A DNA stretch of 64,000 bases from Mytilus californianus (taxonomy: Eukaryota; Mollusca; Bivalvia; Mytilida; Mytilidae): the NCBI RefSeq assembly GCF_021869535.1, contig NW_026262712.1:107753640-107817639 (forward strand), given 5' to 3'. Position 1 is the first letter of the stretch. Every line of letters begins with the position of its first letter. A program made the position numbers and the translations under genes. The notes below the pieces were generated by a model. That model did no database searches. It saw nothing but the letters and a program-made list of their open reading frames with translations, and was not told the origin of the DNA. Shown here in pieces: positions 42,251 to 56,073 of the stretch.

Positions 42251-44857
42251 TTTCATGATGGTGTGCATTCGACTTCTTTTTATGCAGAGTACATTTACCA
42301 GTTGGTTTTACATGCGTGTGCTTGTATTGACGATTTGAATATACGAAATATTATCATGACTTAAAAAAAATTGTTCAACAATGGTAAAGATCAGACATAT
42401 TTGATTGGTAAATAATTTAGCTTCATTTAATCACACAAATAAAGGGATTTATTTTTTTTCTTACAAGAAGAAATTCACTCAAAAGTGGTATTTCATATCC
42501 AACTTTTATGGCTATATCGTTAACAAAGCAAATACGGTTAGAATCTGTCCTTCGACATATTTCCGTTTTCAATAATATAATTACTGATAAAGGTAATAAT
42601 TTTACCATTGATGTTTAATCTTGTAGGTATGTAACTAGACAAGACTGCTTCTTAAATCAGCAGATTAAGTATTTGCTTCTGGTAACTACGAGCATTCTTT
42701 TATTATGGTATTATTTCATAATGTTATACCTAACTTTCTAAAGAGGTGGTATATAGTGATAGAGGAGTCCGTTAGTCGAAGTCGAAGTCGACAACGTTGT
42801 TGTCAATGACGCCGATCTAATATTAGTTTTATTTTCACAATCTAAGGATTGGCTATTTTTATCCATCATAATTTATTACAATAAAGATATGAAAAACGAT
42901 AAAAGTTTCCGTAACAAAGGATTGTTCTTTTAAGTACTGTTTCCTTTAGGTTAAAAACTTCGGAAAAAAGCTGATATGAATGAATGACAAAAGGAAGGAA
43001 ACCACTGTTGCATTTAAATTGTTTTCTGTTTTCCTTTGGCATTTATCTTCACTTACAAAGGGTTAGTAATGTTACAATGCGGTGTTCTCTGTAAGGATGC
43101 TGAAAAGGCACCGCATAACCCTTGGCTAGGAAAGATATTTTAAAGCAATCTCGGAGTTCATTGTTATTAATAGTAAATAGAGCATATAAAATGTGTATGA
43201 TAACACCATAATGACATTACATATAATTGAATAGTCTATATGCTACATCCGAATATGAGGTCAAATTCCTTGCAAAATACACTTCTATACATATTATTGA
43301 AAGCTTATGTTTCTGGAAAAGACGTTGCTAAGTTGAAACACTGCATGGTTTCTAATCCATTTGTCTTTTTGAACAATAATATATGTAAAAACTGTCATGT
43401 ACCATAATATAAATGAAATATACATCATCAATGGTAAGAATGGAGCTTTAACAAATTAGGAAGGTCAGTAAGTGATATGATTAACTGGAGGTTAATGTAT
43501 AATGTCACATGCACTTACATTCTCTCTCTGTTAAGGGGAAAATTGTAAAATGGGATGGAGAGGGACGGGGTGCTTCATACTTCAGTCTATTTTCAATGGG
43601 TATATAATTTCTTCAAACCACTGATGTTTGTATGGAATTTTGTATGTTCTAACCTTTACACATTACAAAAAAAAATTCCAGGAACCGATTGAAGTCATCG
43701 TTTTTTTTTTACAGGGAAATACCTATTTTTTTAGTCTACGATATTGACAATACTTCTTTTCTTTATACTGTTGTGAATCTCAATGACTCAATTCTATGTT
43801 CATGTTCAAACCAATGTAATCTACCTTAATAAGTTAATTTCGAGGAAATGAAAAGTTTCATTTACAAAATAGACACTTAAAACAACTGATTTATATTATT
43901 CATGGAAAGCGGTATGATTTTCAAATGCAATATTTCAAATTGTTTTCTCATCAAAATATGTTGAAATATTCGGAAATAACCAATTGGTATTAACTACATG
44001 TATGACACAAATAACCTTGTATTTTCAAACGATTTCCATGTGAAAAAAAGTATAACAGAAATACTGAACTCGAATGCGAATTCAAAAAGGGGAAATCCAT
44101 GAAAACTGACAAAATCAAATGGTACCAATCACCGGAACAAGATAAAACAACTGCCATATTCCAGTTTTCAAAATTATATGCCATATTTTAATTCCTTGTT
44201 TAAATTAGTTCACCCGGTTGGAAGTTGGACTGTGCAGTTTTTATTATTTATATGACATGTATTTATGGTCAAAAAAGACAACGGAGATGTTTGCTCACAT
44301 AAAACTGGTTTTACTTGCCAAGTTTTGTGCCAAGTCATGATCTGGATTATGTGTTGTTAGTTGTTGTTTGTCTTTGTTTGTGTGTCTATCCCATTGGAGA
44401 AGTAAGAGGTTTGTGGTTTTGGGTAATCTGTTGTACAGTATAGATCAGTATAGTATTGTTGGTGATTCCAATTATCCTTTTCATGTACTTTGTATTCATT
44501 ATTACTCATGTGATTCCAATTTAAGTGGATTTCATATGTTCAACGAAGTACACATTTCTATAGCTTGAATGCATACTTTGGCAAATCCAAGAAATCAAAT
44601 ATCTACGAAAATAATCAAAGCATCGTCGGTGCTGCGATTCAACCATTTTTTAGCTATTGCAGGTAGACAGACATTTTTTCTGATCTCATTTTTAATTAAA
44701 AAAAATGTATACGTGCTCCTGTAAGACATTTAGAGACAACCATCACAACTTTGGTTAAGTGATTTTGGCCCAAAATGTTAATTTGTGTTCAAACCGAAAA
44801 GAAACCAATGGACAATCTAATATCATGTGTTAAAAAAAAAACAGACAACACAAGGAT

Positions 44858-45386
44858 CATCTTCGCTAGCCAAGGGTTACGATCCACTTCCCTCCTCTCC
44901 ACCCTTAGCAGATTAAGCCAACATTTGTGATAACAATGTTGCGCCATCTATGGGTAGATTAAAGTCACGCCCATTCCTAATACATTATTCTTGACCAATG
45001 GTAGCACTCGAACTCTTCAATTTGGAGGTAAAACACGGTAGCGTCTAGATTCTACACACTTGGTAAAGCAGGAAACGAAAATATACGTTGACATTAATGC
45101 ATTTGTGCAAGAAACATACACAGGAACTTCTATTAGTTGATTAAAAACATTCAAATTGTCACCAAATATAGTCGTATGTTAAGGGATGTAAAGACTTGTT
45201 GCACAATAAGCACGTGGCAATTGTTTACATACACTTTCTACATTTACACGTGATTATGTTATAGGCGCTTTTTGAGTTTCGACTGCAACCAATGAAAATC
45301 ATTACCTTGTGTCTCCGAAATTCTATCTCAATCCGCCAAAGGTGGAGAGGAGGGAAGTGGATCGTAACCATTGGCTAGCGAAGATG
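44858..45386. mobile_element. MULE-like MITE, 529 bp, copy 1
   Basis: Long TIRs of about 53 bp, starting CATCTTCGCTAGCCAA and GGTTACGATCCACTTCCCTC, are mirrored at the right end with only a few mismatches. An exact 9-bp direct duplication CACAAGGAT flanks it (44849-44857 and 45387-45395). A 9-bp target duplication with long TIRs fits Mutator-like elements. There is no coding capacity. Confidence 0.88.
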
Positions 45387-45954
45387 CACAAGGATTGAAT
45401 ATAGCACTTTATCATTTTCATTACTATTTCACTAAAACATTACCAGTGTTATTTTTCTTTTTTAAACATAGGTATGCAATTTTTCTACCTGATCTGATGA
45501 TCATTTATTGATTTTTTATAAACATTTTGACACTGAAGATGAATAGTTTTATTTCATTTCCATAATCTTACTAAAAAAATTGTGTTCAATTGTCCAAAGA
45601 TGGAGAATTTCTCAATTTTCATACAAATTCTTTTGATATTTCAATTTTTAGAAGATGCTCTGATTTCCAATATCTTCTTTTTATTCAATTAAATAATGTT
45701 TGCAACCATGTTTGCATGATTGCAAATAGAAATCTTCAAAGGAAGGTGTAGTATATTTTTTTATTGAAGTTTGACTTAATAATTTCAGATAAGAGGCATT
45801 GAAAATGCACTTTAACAACAACAAAAATTATATAAAAACATTTTTTTATTTTAATTGGTGTTCATTCTTCATTGAGAAAAATAATTTCCTGTATTCAAAT
45901 ATACATGTACAAATACATTATACTGTTAAATAGCAATATTAACAAATAAATTTT

Positions 45955-46066
45955 ATATAGATATAAGAAGATGTGGTATGAGTGCCAATGAGACAACTCT
46001 CCATCCAAGTCAAAATTTATAAAAATAAACCATTATAGGTCACAGTACGGTCTTCAACACGGATAT
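45955..46066 (-). mobile_element. LINE-like 3' tail, truncated (unit copy 1)
   Basis: Antisense 3' end GATGTGGTATGAGTGCCAAT, cut after TCTTCAACACGG. It was duplicated with the unit to 51045-51153 and 54955-55062. Confidence 0.78.
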
Positions 46067-46867
46067 GTATACACTGTATTTAAAAGAATGTTGATGTTAT
46101 TACTGATAATAATTGATTACTTTTTACTGAGCTTTTTCCCAGGAGATTCAGTAACTAATAACAGGGATACTTGGGCTAACGCTGTGATCCGAGTAAATTG
46201 TTAAAACAGCAGATATGTAATAAAAGATATTTACTTTAAAAAAAAAAAAAAAAACAAAAACAAAAATCTTATTGCAGAAAATCTCCAGATTAGAGTTATG
46301 CAATTTTTTTTATTGTTTCAATCTAAATAGTGATAATTGAAACTTAAATTTGAATTCTATGCGTCAGACAAGTGAGAGGTTTGGCTAGCTATAGGGCCAG
46401 GTTCATATTACCGTTTTCTACGTAGGGAAATGCCTGTGCCAAGTCGGGAATATGACGGTTGTTTTCCATTCATTTGATGTGTTTGGGCTTTTGATTTTGC
46501 CATTTGATCGAGGACTTTCCGTTTTGAATTTTCCTTGGAGTTCGGTATTTTTGCTATTTTACTGTTTTTCTTTTACATAAAAAAAACCCGATTTTCAGGT
46601 TCTTACTCTACCTTGAAGATAATATGGCTAAACTTTATAAAAGCCTAACAAAGTATGATTCATCCATTCAACAAAATACGACTTGATACCAAAACCTGTA
46701 TTTGTTTAGATTTATCTAAATATACCAAATTGGCAATGAAATCGCCACTGAAGTTTGTCTTTTTTTAATTATCTAAAGTTAAAAGTGGTCGTAGTTATTT
46801 TGTTAGACTTTGATATTATAATTTCTTATGGTTATCTTCACACAAAAATGTATTACAAAAGAGGTGG

Positions 46868-47165
46868 ACTTTCCCTTTCCTTCTCTTAGTTTTCCTTTGC
46901 TCTTGTTAGATTACCTTACCTACTGTTAGTTTTGCTTTCCTACTGTTACTTTCCATTCTACTGTTAGTTACTACTGTTAGTTTTCCTCTCCTACTGTTAG
47001 TTTTATTTTCTTTTATTAGTTGTCCTTTCTTATTGTTAGTTTATTTTCTTCTGTTAGTTTTCCTTTCCTACTGTTTGTTTACCTTTCCTACTTTTAGTTT
47101 TACTTTCCTACTATTAGTTTACCTTTCCTACTGTTAGTTTTCCTCTCCTACTGTTAGTTTTTAAT
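46868..47165. repeat. ~20-bp pyrimidine-rich minisatellite, unit copy 2
   Basis: Same unit as 42001-42250, with a few more repeats. Confidence 0.85.
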
Positions 47166-49944
47166 TCTTTCATGATGGTGTGCATTCGACTTCTTTTTAT
47201 GCAGAGTACATTTACCAGTTGGTTTTACATGCGTGTGCTTGTATTGACGATTTGAATATACGAAATATTATCATGACTTAAAAAAAATTGTTCAACAATG
47301 GTAAAGATCAGACATATTTGATTGGTAAATAATTTAGCTTCATTTAATCACACAAATAAAGGGATTTATTTATTTTCTTACAAGAAGAAATTAACTCAAA
47401 AGTGGTATTTCATATCCAACTTTTATGGCTATATCGTTAACAAAGCAAATACGGTTAGAATCTGTCCTTCGACATATTTCCGTTTTCAATAATATAATTA
47501 CTGATAAAGGTAATAATTTTACCATTGATGTTTAATCTTGTAGGTATGTAACTAGACAAGACTGCTTCTTAAATCAGCAGATTAAGTATTTGCTTCTGGT
47601 AACTACGAGCATTCTTTTATTATGGTATTATTTTAAATGTTATACCTAACTTTCTAAAGAGGTGGTATATAGTGATAGAGGAGTCCGTTAGTCCGTTTGT
47701 CCATCTGTCCCACTTTGTTATCCGCAATTACTCCTGAACTGCTTGGCATACTAATTTGAAACTTTCATAGATTCCCAAGCAACGCTTAATAGTCCCGTTA
47801 CTTCAATTCTAATGCAAAACTTGTACAATTTTCAAAATTAAATATTAAAATTATTCGAAGTCGAAGTCGAAGTCGACAACGTTGTTGTCAATGACGCCGA
47901 TCTAATATTAGTTTTATTTTCACAATCTAAGGATTGGCTATTTTTATCCATCATAATTATTACAATAAAGATATGAAAAACGATAAAAGTTTCCGTAACA
48001 AAGGATTGTTCTTTTAAATACTGTTTCCTTTAGGTTAAAAACTTCGGAAAAAAGCTGATATGAATGAATGACAAAAGGAAGGAAACCACTGTTGCATTTA
48101 AATTATTTTCTGTTTTCCTTTGGCATTTATCTTCACTTACAAAGGGTTAGTAATGTTACAATGCGGTGTTCTCTGTAAGGATGCTGAAAAGGCACCGCAT
48201 AACCCTTGGCTAGGAAAGATATTTTAAAGCAATCTCGGAGTTCATTGTTATTAATAGTAAATAGAGCATATAAAATGTGTATGATAACACCATAATGACA
48301 TTACATATAATTGAATAGTCTATATGCTACATCCGAATATGAGGTCAAATTCCTTGCAAAATACACTTCTATACATATTATTGAAAGCTTATGTTTCTGG
48401 AAAAGACGTTGCTAAGTTGAAACACTGGTTTCTAATCCATTTGTCTTTTTGAACAATAAAATATGTAAAAACTGTCATGTACCATAATATAAATGAAATA
48501 TACATCATCAATGGTAAGAATGTAGCTTTAACAAATTAGGAAGGTCAGTAAGTGATATGATTAACTGGAGGTTGATGTAAAATATCACATGCACTTACAT
48601 TCTCTCTCTGTTAAGGGGAAAATTGTAAAATGGGATGGAGAGGGACGGGGTGCTTCATACTTCAGTCTATTTTCAATGGGTATATGATTTCTTCAAACCA
48701 CTGATGTTTGTAGGGAATTTGATATGTTCTAACCTTTACACATTACAAAAAAAAAATTCCAGGAACCAATTGAAGTCATCGTTTTTTTTTTTTTTACAGA
48801 GAAATACCTATTTCTTATTCTACGATATTGACAATACTTCTTTTCTTTATACTGTTGTGAATCTCAATGACTCAACTCCATGTTCATGTTGAAACCAATG
48901 TAATCTACCTTAATAAGTTAATTTCGAGGAAATGAAAAGTTTCATTTACAAAATAGACACTTAAAACAACAGATTTATATTATTCATGGAAAGCGGTATG
49001 ATTTTCAAATGCAATATTTCAAATTGTTTTCTCATCAAAATATGTTGAAATATTCGGAAATAACCAATTGGTATTAACTTCATGTATGACACAAATAACC
49101 TTGTATTTTCAAACGATTTCCATGTGAAAAAAAGTATAACAGAAATACTGAACTCGAATGCGAATTCAAAAAGGGGAAATCCATGAAAACTGACAAAATC
49201 GAATGGTACCAATCACCGGAACAAGATAAAAACAACTGCCATATTCCAGTTTTCAAAATTATATGCCATATTTTAATTCCTTGTTTAAATTAGTTCACCC
49301 GGTTGGAAGTTGGACTGTGCAGTTTTTATTATTTATATGACATGTATTTATGGTAAAAAAAGACAACGGGGATGTTTGCTCACATAAAACTGGTTTTACT
49401 TGCCAAGTTTTTGTGCCAAGTCAGGATCTGGAATATGTGTTGTTAGTTGTTGTTTGTCTTTGTTTGTGTGTCTATCCCATTGGAGAAGTAAGAGGTTTGT
49501 GGTTTTGGGTAATCTGTTGTACAGCATAGATCAGTATAGTATTGTTGGTGATTCCAATTATCCTTTTCATGTACTTTGTATTCATTATTACTCATGTGAT
49601 TCCAATTTAAGTGGATTTCATATGTTCCACGAAGTACAAATTTCTATAGCTTGAATGCATACTTTGGCAAATCCAAGAAATCAAATATCTACGAAAATAA
49701 TCAAAGCATCGTCGGTGCTGCGATTCAACCATTTTTTAGCTATTGCAGGTAGACAGACATTTTTTCTGATCTCGTTTTTAATTAAAAAAAAATGTATACG
49801 TGCTCCTGTAAGACATTTAGAGACAACCATCACAACTTTGGTTAAGTGATTTTGGCCCAAAATGTTAATTTGTGTTCAAACCGAAAAGAAACCAATGGAC
49901 AATCTAATATCATGTGTTTAAAAAAAAACAGACAACACAAGGAT

Positions 49945-50473
49945 CATCTTCGCTAGCCAAAGGTTACGATCCACTTCCCTCCTCTCCACCCTTGGCAGAT
50001 TAAGCCAACATTTGTGATAACAATGTTGCGCCATCTATGGGTAGATTAAAGTCACGCCCATTCCTAATACATTATTCTTGACCAATGGTAGCACTCGAAC
50101 TCTTCAATTTGGAGGTAAAACACGGTAGCGTCTAGATTCTACACACTTGGTAAAGCAGGAAACGAAAATATACGTTGACATTAATGCATTTGTGCAAGAA
50201 ACATACACATGAACTTCTATTAGTTGATTAAAAACATTCAAATTGTCACTAAATATAGTCGTATGTTAAGGGATGTAAAGACTTGTTGCACAATAAGCAC
50301 GTGGCAATTGTTTACATACACTTTCTACATTTACACGTGATTATGTTATAGGCTCTTTTTGAGTTTCGACTGCAACCAATGAAAATCATTACCTTGTGTC
50401 TCCGAAATTCTATCTCAATCCGCCAAGGGTGGAGAGGAGGGAAGTGGATCGTAACCATTGGCTAGCGAAGATG
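49945..50473. mobile_element. MULE-like MITE, copy 2
   Basis: The length is 529 bp, as in copy 1. The right target duplication has one substitution (AACAAGGAT). Confidence 0.85.
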
Positions 50474-51044
50474 AACAAGGATTGAATATAGCACTTTATC
50501 ATTTTCATTACTATTTCACTAAAACATTACCAGCGTTATTTTTCTTTTTTAAACATAGGTATGCAATTTTTCTACCTGATCTGATGATCATTTATTGATT
50601 TTTTATAAAAATTTTGACACTGAAGATGAATAGTTTTATTTCATTTCCATAATCTTACTAAAAAAATTGTGTTCAATTGTCCAAAGATGGAGAATTTCTC
50701 AATTTTCATACAAATTCTTTTGATATTTCAATTTTTAGAAGATGTTCTGATTTCCAATATCTTCTTTTTATTCAATTAAATAATGTTTGCAATCATGTTT
50801 GCATGATTGCAAATAGAAATCTTCAAAGGAAGGTGTAGTATATTTTTTTATTGAAGTTTGACTTAATAATTTCAGAAAAGAGGCATTGAAAATGCACTTT
50901 AACAACAACAAAAATTATATAACAACAATTTTTTATTTTAATTGGTGTTCATTCTTCATTGAGAAAAATAATTTCCTGTATTCAAATATACATGTACAAA
51001 TACATTACACTGTTAAATAGCAATATTAACAAATAAATTTTATA

Positions 51045-51153
51045 TAGATATAAGAAGATGTGGTATGAGTGCCAATGAGACAACTCTCCATCCAAGTCAA
51101 AATTTATAAAAATAAACCATTATAGGTCACAGTACGGTCTTCAACACGGATAT
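51045..51153 (-). mobile_element. LINE-like 3' tail (unit copy 2)
   Basis: Duplicate of 45955-46066. Confidence 0.75.
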
Positions 51154-53856
51154 GTATACACTGTATTTAAAAGAATGTTGATGTTATTACTGATAATAAT
51201 TGATTACTTTTTACTGAGCTTTTTCCCAGGAGATTCAGTAACTAATAACAGGGATACTTGTGCTAACGCTGTGATCCGAGTAAATTGTTAAAACAGCAGA
51301 TATGTAATAAAAGATATTTACTTTCAAAAAAAAAAACCAAATAAAAAAAAAAATCTTATTGCAGAAATCTTCAGATTAGAGTTATGCAAATTTTTTTATT
51401 GTTTCAATCTAAATAGTGATAATTGAAACTTAAATTTGAATTCTATGCGTCAGACTAGTGAGAGGTTTGGCTAACTATAGGGCCAGGTTCATATTACCGT
51501 TTTCTACGTAGGGAAATGCCTGTGCCAAGTCGGGAATATGACGGTTGTTTTCCATTCATTTGATGTGTTTGGGCTTTTGATTTTGCCATTTGATAGAGGA
51601 GTCCGTTAGTCCGTTTGTCCATCTGTCCCACTTTGTTATCCGCAATTACTCCTGAACTGCTTGGCATACTAATTTGAAACTTTCATAGATTCCTAAGCAA
51701 CGCTTAATAGTCCCGTTACTTCAATTCTAATGCAAAACTTGTACAATTTTCAAAATTAAATATTTAAATTATTCGAAGTCGAAGTCGAAGTCGACAACGT
51801 TGTTGTCAATGACGCCGATCTAATATTAGTTTTATTTTCACAATCTAAGGATTGGCTATTTTTATCCATCATAATTTATTGCAATAAAGATATGAAAAAC
51901 GATAAAAGTTTCCGTAACAAAGGATTGTTCTTTTAAGTACTGTTTCCTTTAGGTTAAAAACTTCGGAAAAAAGCTGATATGAATGAATGACAAAAGGAAG
52001 GAAACCACTGTTGCATTTAAATTGTTTTCTGTTTTCCTTTGGCATTTATCTTCACTTACAAAGGGTTAGTAATGTTACAATGCGGTGTTCTCTGTAAGGA
52101 TGCTGAAAAGGCACCGCATAACCCTTGGCTAGGAAACATACTTTAAAGCAATCTCGGAGTTCATTGTTATTAATAGTAAATAGAGCATATAAAATGTGTA
52201 TGATAACACCATAATGACATTACATATAATTGAATAGTCTATATGCTACATCCGAATATGAGGTCAAATTCCTTGCAAAATACACTTCTATACATATTAT
52301 TGAAAGCTTATGTTTCTGGAAAAGACGTTGCTAAGTTAAAACACTGGTTTCTAATCCATTTGTCTTTTTGAACAATTAAATATGTAAAAACTGTCATGTA
52401 CCATAATATAAATGAAATATACATCATCAATGGTAAGAATGTAGCTTTAACAAATTAGGAAGGTCAGTTAGTGATATGATTAACTGGAGGTTAATGTAAA
52501 ATGTCACATGCACTTACATTCTCTCTCTGTTAAGGGGAAAATTGTAAAATGGGATGGAGAGGGACGGGGTGCTTCATACTTCAGTCGATTTTCAATGGGT
52601 ATATAATTTCTTCAAACCACTGATGTTTGTATGGAATTTTGTATGTTCTAACCTTTACACATTACAAAAAAAAATTCCAGGAACCGATTGAAGTCATCGT
52701 TTTTACAGGGAAATACCTATTTCTTATTCTACGATATTGACAATACTTCTTTTCTTTATACTGTTGTGAATCTCAATGACTCAACTCCATGTTCATGTTG
52801 AAACCAATGTGATCTACCTTAATAAGTTAATTTCGAGGAAATGAAAAGTTTCATTTACAAAATAGACACTTAAAACAACAGATTTATATTATTCATGGAA
52901 AGCGGTATGATTTTCAAATGCAATATTTCAAATTGTTTTCTCATCAAAATATGTTGAAATATTCGGAAATAACCAATTGGTATTAACTACATGTATGACA
53001 CAAATAACCTTGTATTTTCAAACGATTTCCATGTGAAAAAAAGTATAACAGAAATACTGAACTCGAATGCGAATTCAAAAAGGGGAAATCCATGAAAACT
53101 GACAAAATCAAATGGTACCAATCACCGGAACAAGAGAAAAACAACTGCCATATTCCAGTTTTCAAAATTATATGCCATATTTTAATTCCTTGTTTAAATT
53201 AGTTCACCCGGTTGGAAGTTGGACTGTGCAGTTTTTATTATTTATATGACATGTATTTATGGTCAAAAAAGACAACAGGGATGTTTGCTCTCATAAAACT
53301 GGTTTTACTTGCCAAGTTTTTGTGCCAAGTCAGGATCTGGATTATGTGTTGTTAGTTGTTGTTTGTCTTTGTTTGTGTGTCTATCCCATTGGAAAAGTAA
53401 GAGGTTTGTGGTTTTGGGTAATCTGTTGTACAGTATAGATCAGTATAGTATTGTTGGTGATTCCAATTATCCTTTTCATGTACTTTGTATTTATTAATAC
53501 TCATGTGATTCCAATTCAAGTGGATTTCATATGTTCCACGAAGTACAAATTTCTATAGCTTGAATGCATACTTTGGCAAATCCAAGAAATCAAATATCTA
53601 CGAAAATAATCAAAGCATCGTCGGTGCTGCGATTCAACCATTTTTTAGCTATTGCAGGTAGACAGACATTTTTTCTGATCTCATTTTTAATAAAAAAAAA
53701 ATGTATACGTGCTCCTGTAAGACATTTAGAGACAACCATCACAACTTTGGTAAAGTGATTTTGGCAAAAAATGTTAATTTGTGTTCAAACCGAAAAGAAA
53801 CCAATGGACAATCTAATATCATGTGTTTAAAAAAAAAAAAAAGACAACACAAGGAT

Positions 53857-54385
53857 CATATTCGCTAGCCAAGGGTTACGATCCACTTCCCTCCTCTCCA
53901 CCCTTGGCAGATTAAGCCAACATTTGTGATAACAATGTTGCGCCATCTATGGGTAGATTAAAGTCACGCCCATTCCTAATACATTATTCTTGACCAATGG
54001 TAGCACTCGAACTCTTCAATTTGGAGGTAAAACACGGTAGCGTCTAGATTCTACACACTTAGTAAAGCAGGAAACGAAAATATACGTTGACATTAATGCA
54101 TTTGTGCAAGAAACATACACAGGAACTTCTAATAGTTGATTAAAAACATTCAAATTGTCACTAAATATAGTCGTATGTTAAAAGATGTAAAGACTTGTTG
54201 CACAATAAGCACGTGGCAATTGTTTACATACACTTTCTACATTTACACGTGATTATGTTATAGGCGCTTTTTGAGTTTCGACTGCAACCAATGAAAATCA
54301 TTACCTTGTGTCTCCGAAATTCTATCTCAATCCGCCAAGGGTGGAGAGGAGGGAAGTGGATCGTAACCATTGGCTAGCGAAGATG
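53857..54385. mobile_element. MULE-like MITE, copy 3
   Basis: The length is 529 bp. The left TIR has one substitution (CATATTCGC). Both CACAAGGAT duplications are intact. Confidence 0.86.
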
Positions 54386-54954
54386 CACAAGGATTGAATA
54401 TAGCACTTTATCATTTTCATTACTATTTCACTAAAACATTACCAGTGTTATTTTTCTTTTTTAAACATAGGTATGCAATTTTTCTACCTGATCTGATGAT
54501 CATTTATTGATTTTTTATAAAAACTTTGACACTGAAGATGAATAGTTTTATTTCATTTCCATAATCTTACTAAAAAAATTGTGTTCAATTGTCCAAAGAT
54601 GGAGAATTTCTCAATTTTCATACAAATTCTTTTGATATTTCAATTTTTAGAAGATGTTCTGATTTCCAATATCTTCTTTTTATTCAATTAAATAATGTTT
54701 GCAATCATGTTTGCATGATTGCAAATAGAAATCTTCAAAGGAAGGTGTAGTATATTTTTTTTATTGAAGTTTGACTTAATAATTTCAGAAAAGAGGCATT
54801 GAAAATGCACTTTAACAACAACAAAAATTATATACCAACAATTTTTTATTTTAATTGGTGTTCATTCTTCATTGAGAAAAATAATTTCCTGTATTCAAAT
54901 ATACATGTACAAATACATTACACTGTTAAATAGCAATATTAACAAATAAATTTT

Positions 54955-55062
54955 ATATAGATATAAGAAGATGTGGTATGAGTGCCAATGAGACAACTCT
55001 CCATCCAAGTCAAAATTTATAAAAGTAAACCATTATAGGTCACAGTACGGTCTTCAACACGG
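54955..55062 (-). mobile_element. LINE-like 3' tail (unit copy 3)
   Basis: Duplicate of 45955-46066. Confidence 0.75.
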
Positions 55063-55349
55063 ATATGTATACACTGTATTTAAAAGAATGTTGATGTTAT
55101 TACTGATAATAATTGATTACTTTTTACTGAGCTTTTTCCCAGGAGATTCAGTAACTAATAACAGGGATACTTGTGCTAACGCTGTGATCCGAGTAAATTG
55201 TTAAAACAGCAGATATGTAATAAAAGATATTTACTTTCCAAAAAAAAAACAAACAAAAAAAAAATCTTATTGCAGAAAATCTCCAGATTAGAGTTATGCA
55301 ATTTTTTTTATTGTTTCAATCTAAATAGTGATAATTGAAACTTAAATTA

Positions 55350-56073
55350 ACCAAAAATTTTGACTAATATCAGATGATTTTTAACACTAATTTTTCAAGT
55401 AAAATAGATCCTGCTTGCACTTTTTCGTACATATTTTTTTTTCTTTTCCTTTCAAAAAATGCATCTTTTTTATCGTTAATTATTCATCTCTGAGAGATAA
55501 TTCACTGAATAATTTTATGTAGTGTAGATCAAAAGTGATTATAGGTATACTATTGAGGTCAATATTATTGTGTAATAAAAGAGATATCAAAACTGATCAA
55601 TTAAGATTGACATTAAAGTGGAGGGTATTCCAATTAATACTCCACCTTTGAGTGAAATATTTGTAAGCAATGACAGTTGTCAATTAGTTCTCTTATTTGC
55701 CTAAGAAAAGAATTAAAATAATAGCATTTCAAAAAAGTGTGAGAATCAACTTTGATATCAATACACATCTTGTACCACATGTTGTTCAATTACTTACACA
55801 AGTCTTAGATACTGATAAAATACTTTCAAAATTCTCATCAACTGCTCAAATTTGATATATTACATTTTCACATTACTAGTAATTCAAAATAAATAGTAAT
55901 CTATTATAAATTTTGATGTATAAAGGAACTATATGCAAGTGTATATCTAAGATACAGGAGCTATTCGACCAATCTTTTCTTGATTTAAGGGCAAATAACA
56001 TGTCAAAAGTTGGCAATAGTTAACTAAAATTGTGTATAAAGTTTCTGCAAGTCATAAAAACACATAATTAGTT
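55350..56073. other. AT-rich unique sequence, no gene seen
   Basis: First sequence to the right of the triplication without block homology. No repeat or frame recognised. Confidence 0.55.

Larger units (their letters stand above)
41483..46350 (+). repeat. Triplicated ~4.9-kb unit, copy 1
   Basis: Begins GAATTCTATGCGTCAGACAA and ends TGAAACTTAAATT. Order inside: retroelement tail, pyrimidine-rich minisatellite, GPCR-block segment, GAAGTC hexamers (about 42777), block segments, MULE-like MITE and LINE tail. Relative to copy 2 it lacks ~165 bp at 42773 (counterpart 47694-47858). Identity to copies 2 and 3 is very high by eye. Short frames conserved among copies are not evidence of coding. Confidence 0.93.
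46351..51436 (+). repeat. Triplicated unit, copy 2 (most complete, 5086 bp)
   Basis: Same limits and content as copy 1. It retains both the 165-bp segment missing from copy 1 and the ~1.17 kb missing from copy 3, so it best represents the ancestral unit. Its MITE is at 49945-50473. Confidence 0.93.
51437..55349 (+). repeat. Triplicated unit, copy 3 (internally deleted, 3913 bp)
   Basis: Starts TGAATTCTATGCGTCAGACT and ends at the same CTTAAATT as copies 1 and 2, then enters unique sequence (AACCAAAAATTTTG). Copy 3 joins GCCATTTGAT directly to AGAGGAGTCCGTTAG at about 51595, deleting the equivalent of about 46508-47674, with TGAT microhomology. Confidence 0.93.

Noticed and set aside
49400..49654. 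84-codon frame repeated in all three 4.9-kb units (44368, 49400, 53309)
   Set aside because: Its conservation is explained by very recent triplication. Non-coding parts are equally conserved, the starts differ between copies, and no family is recognisable.
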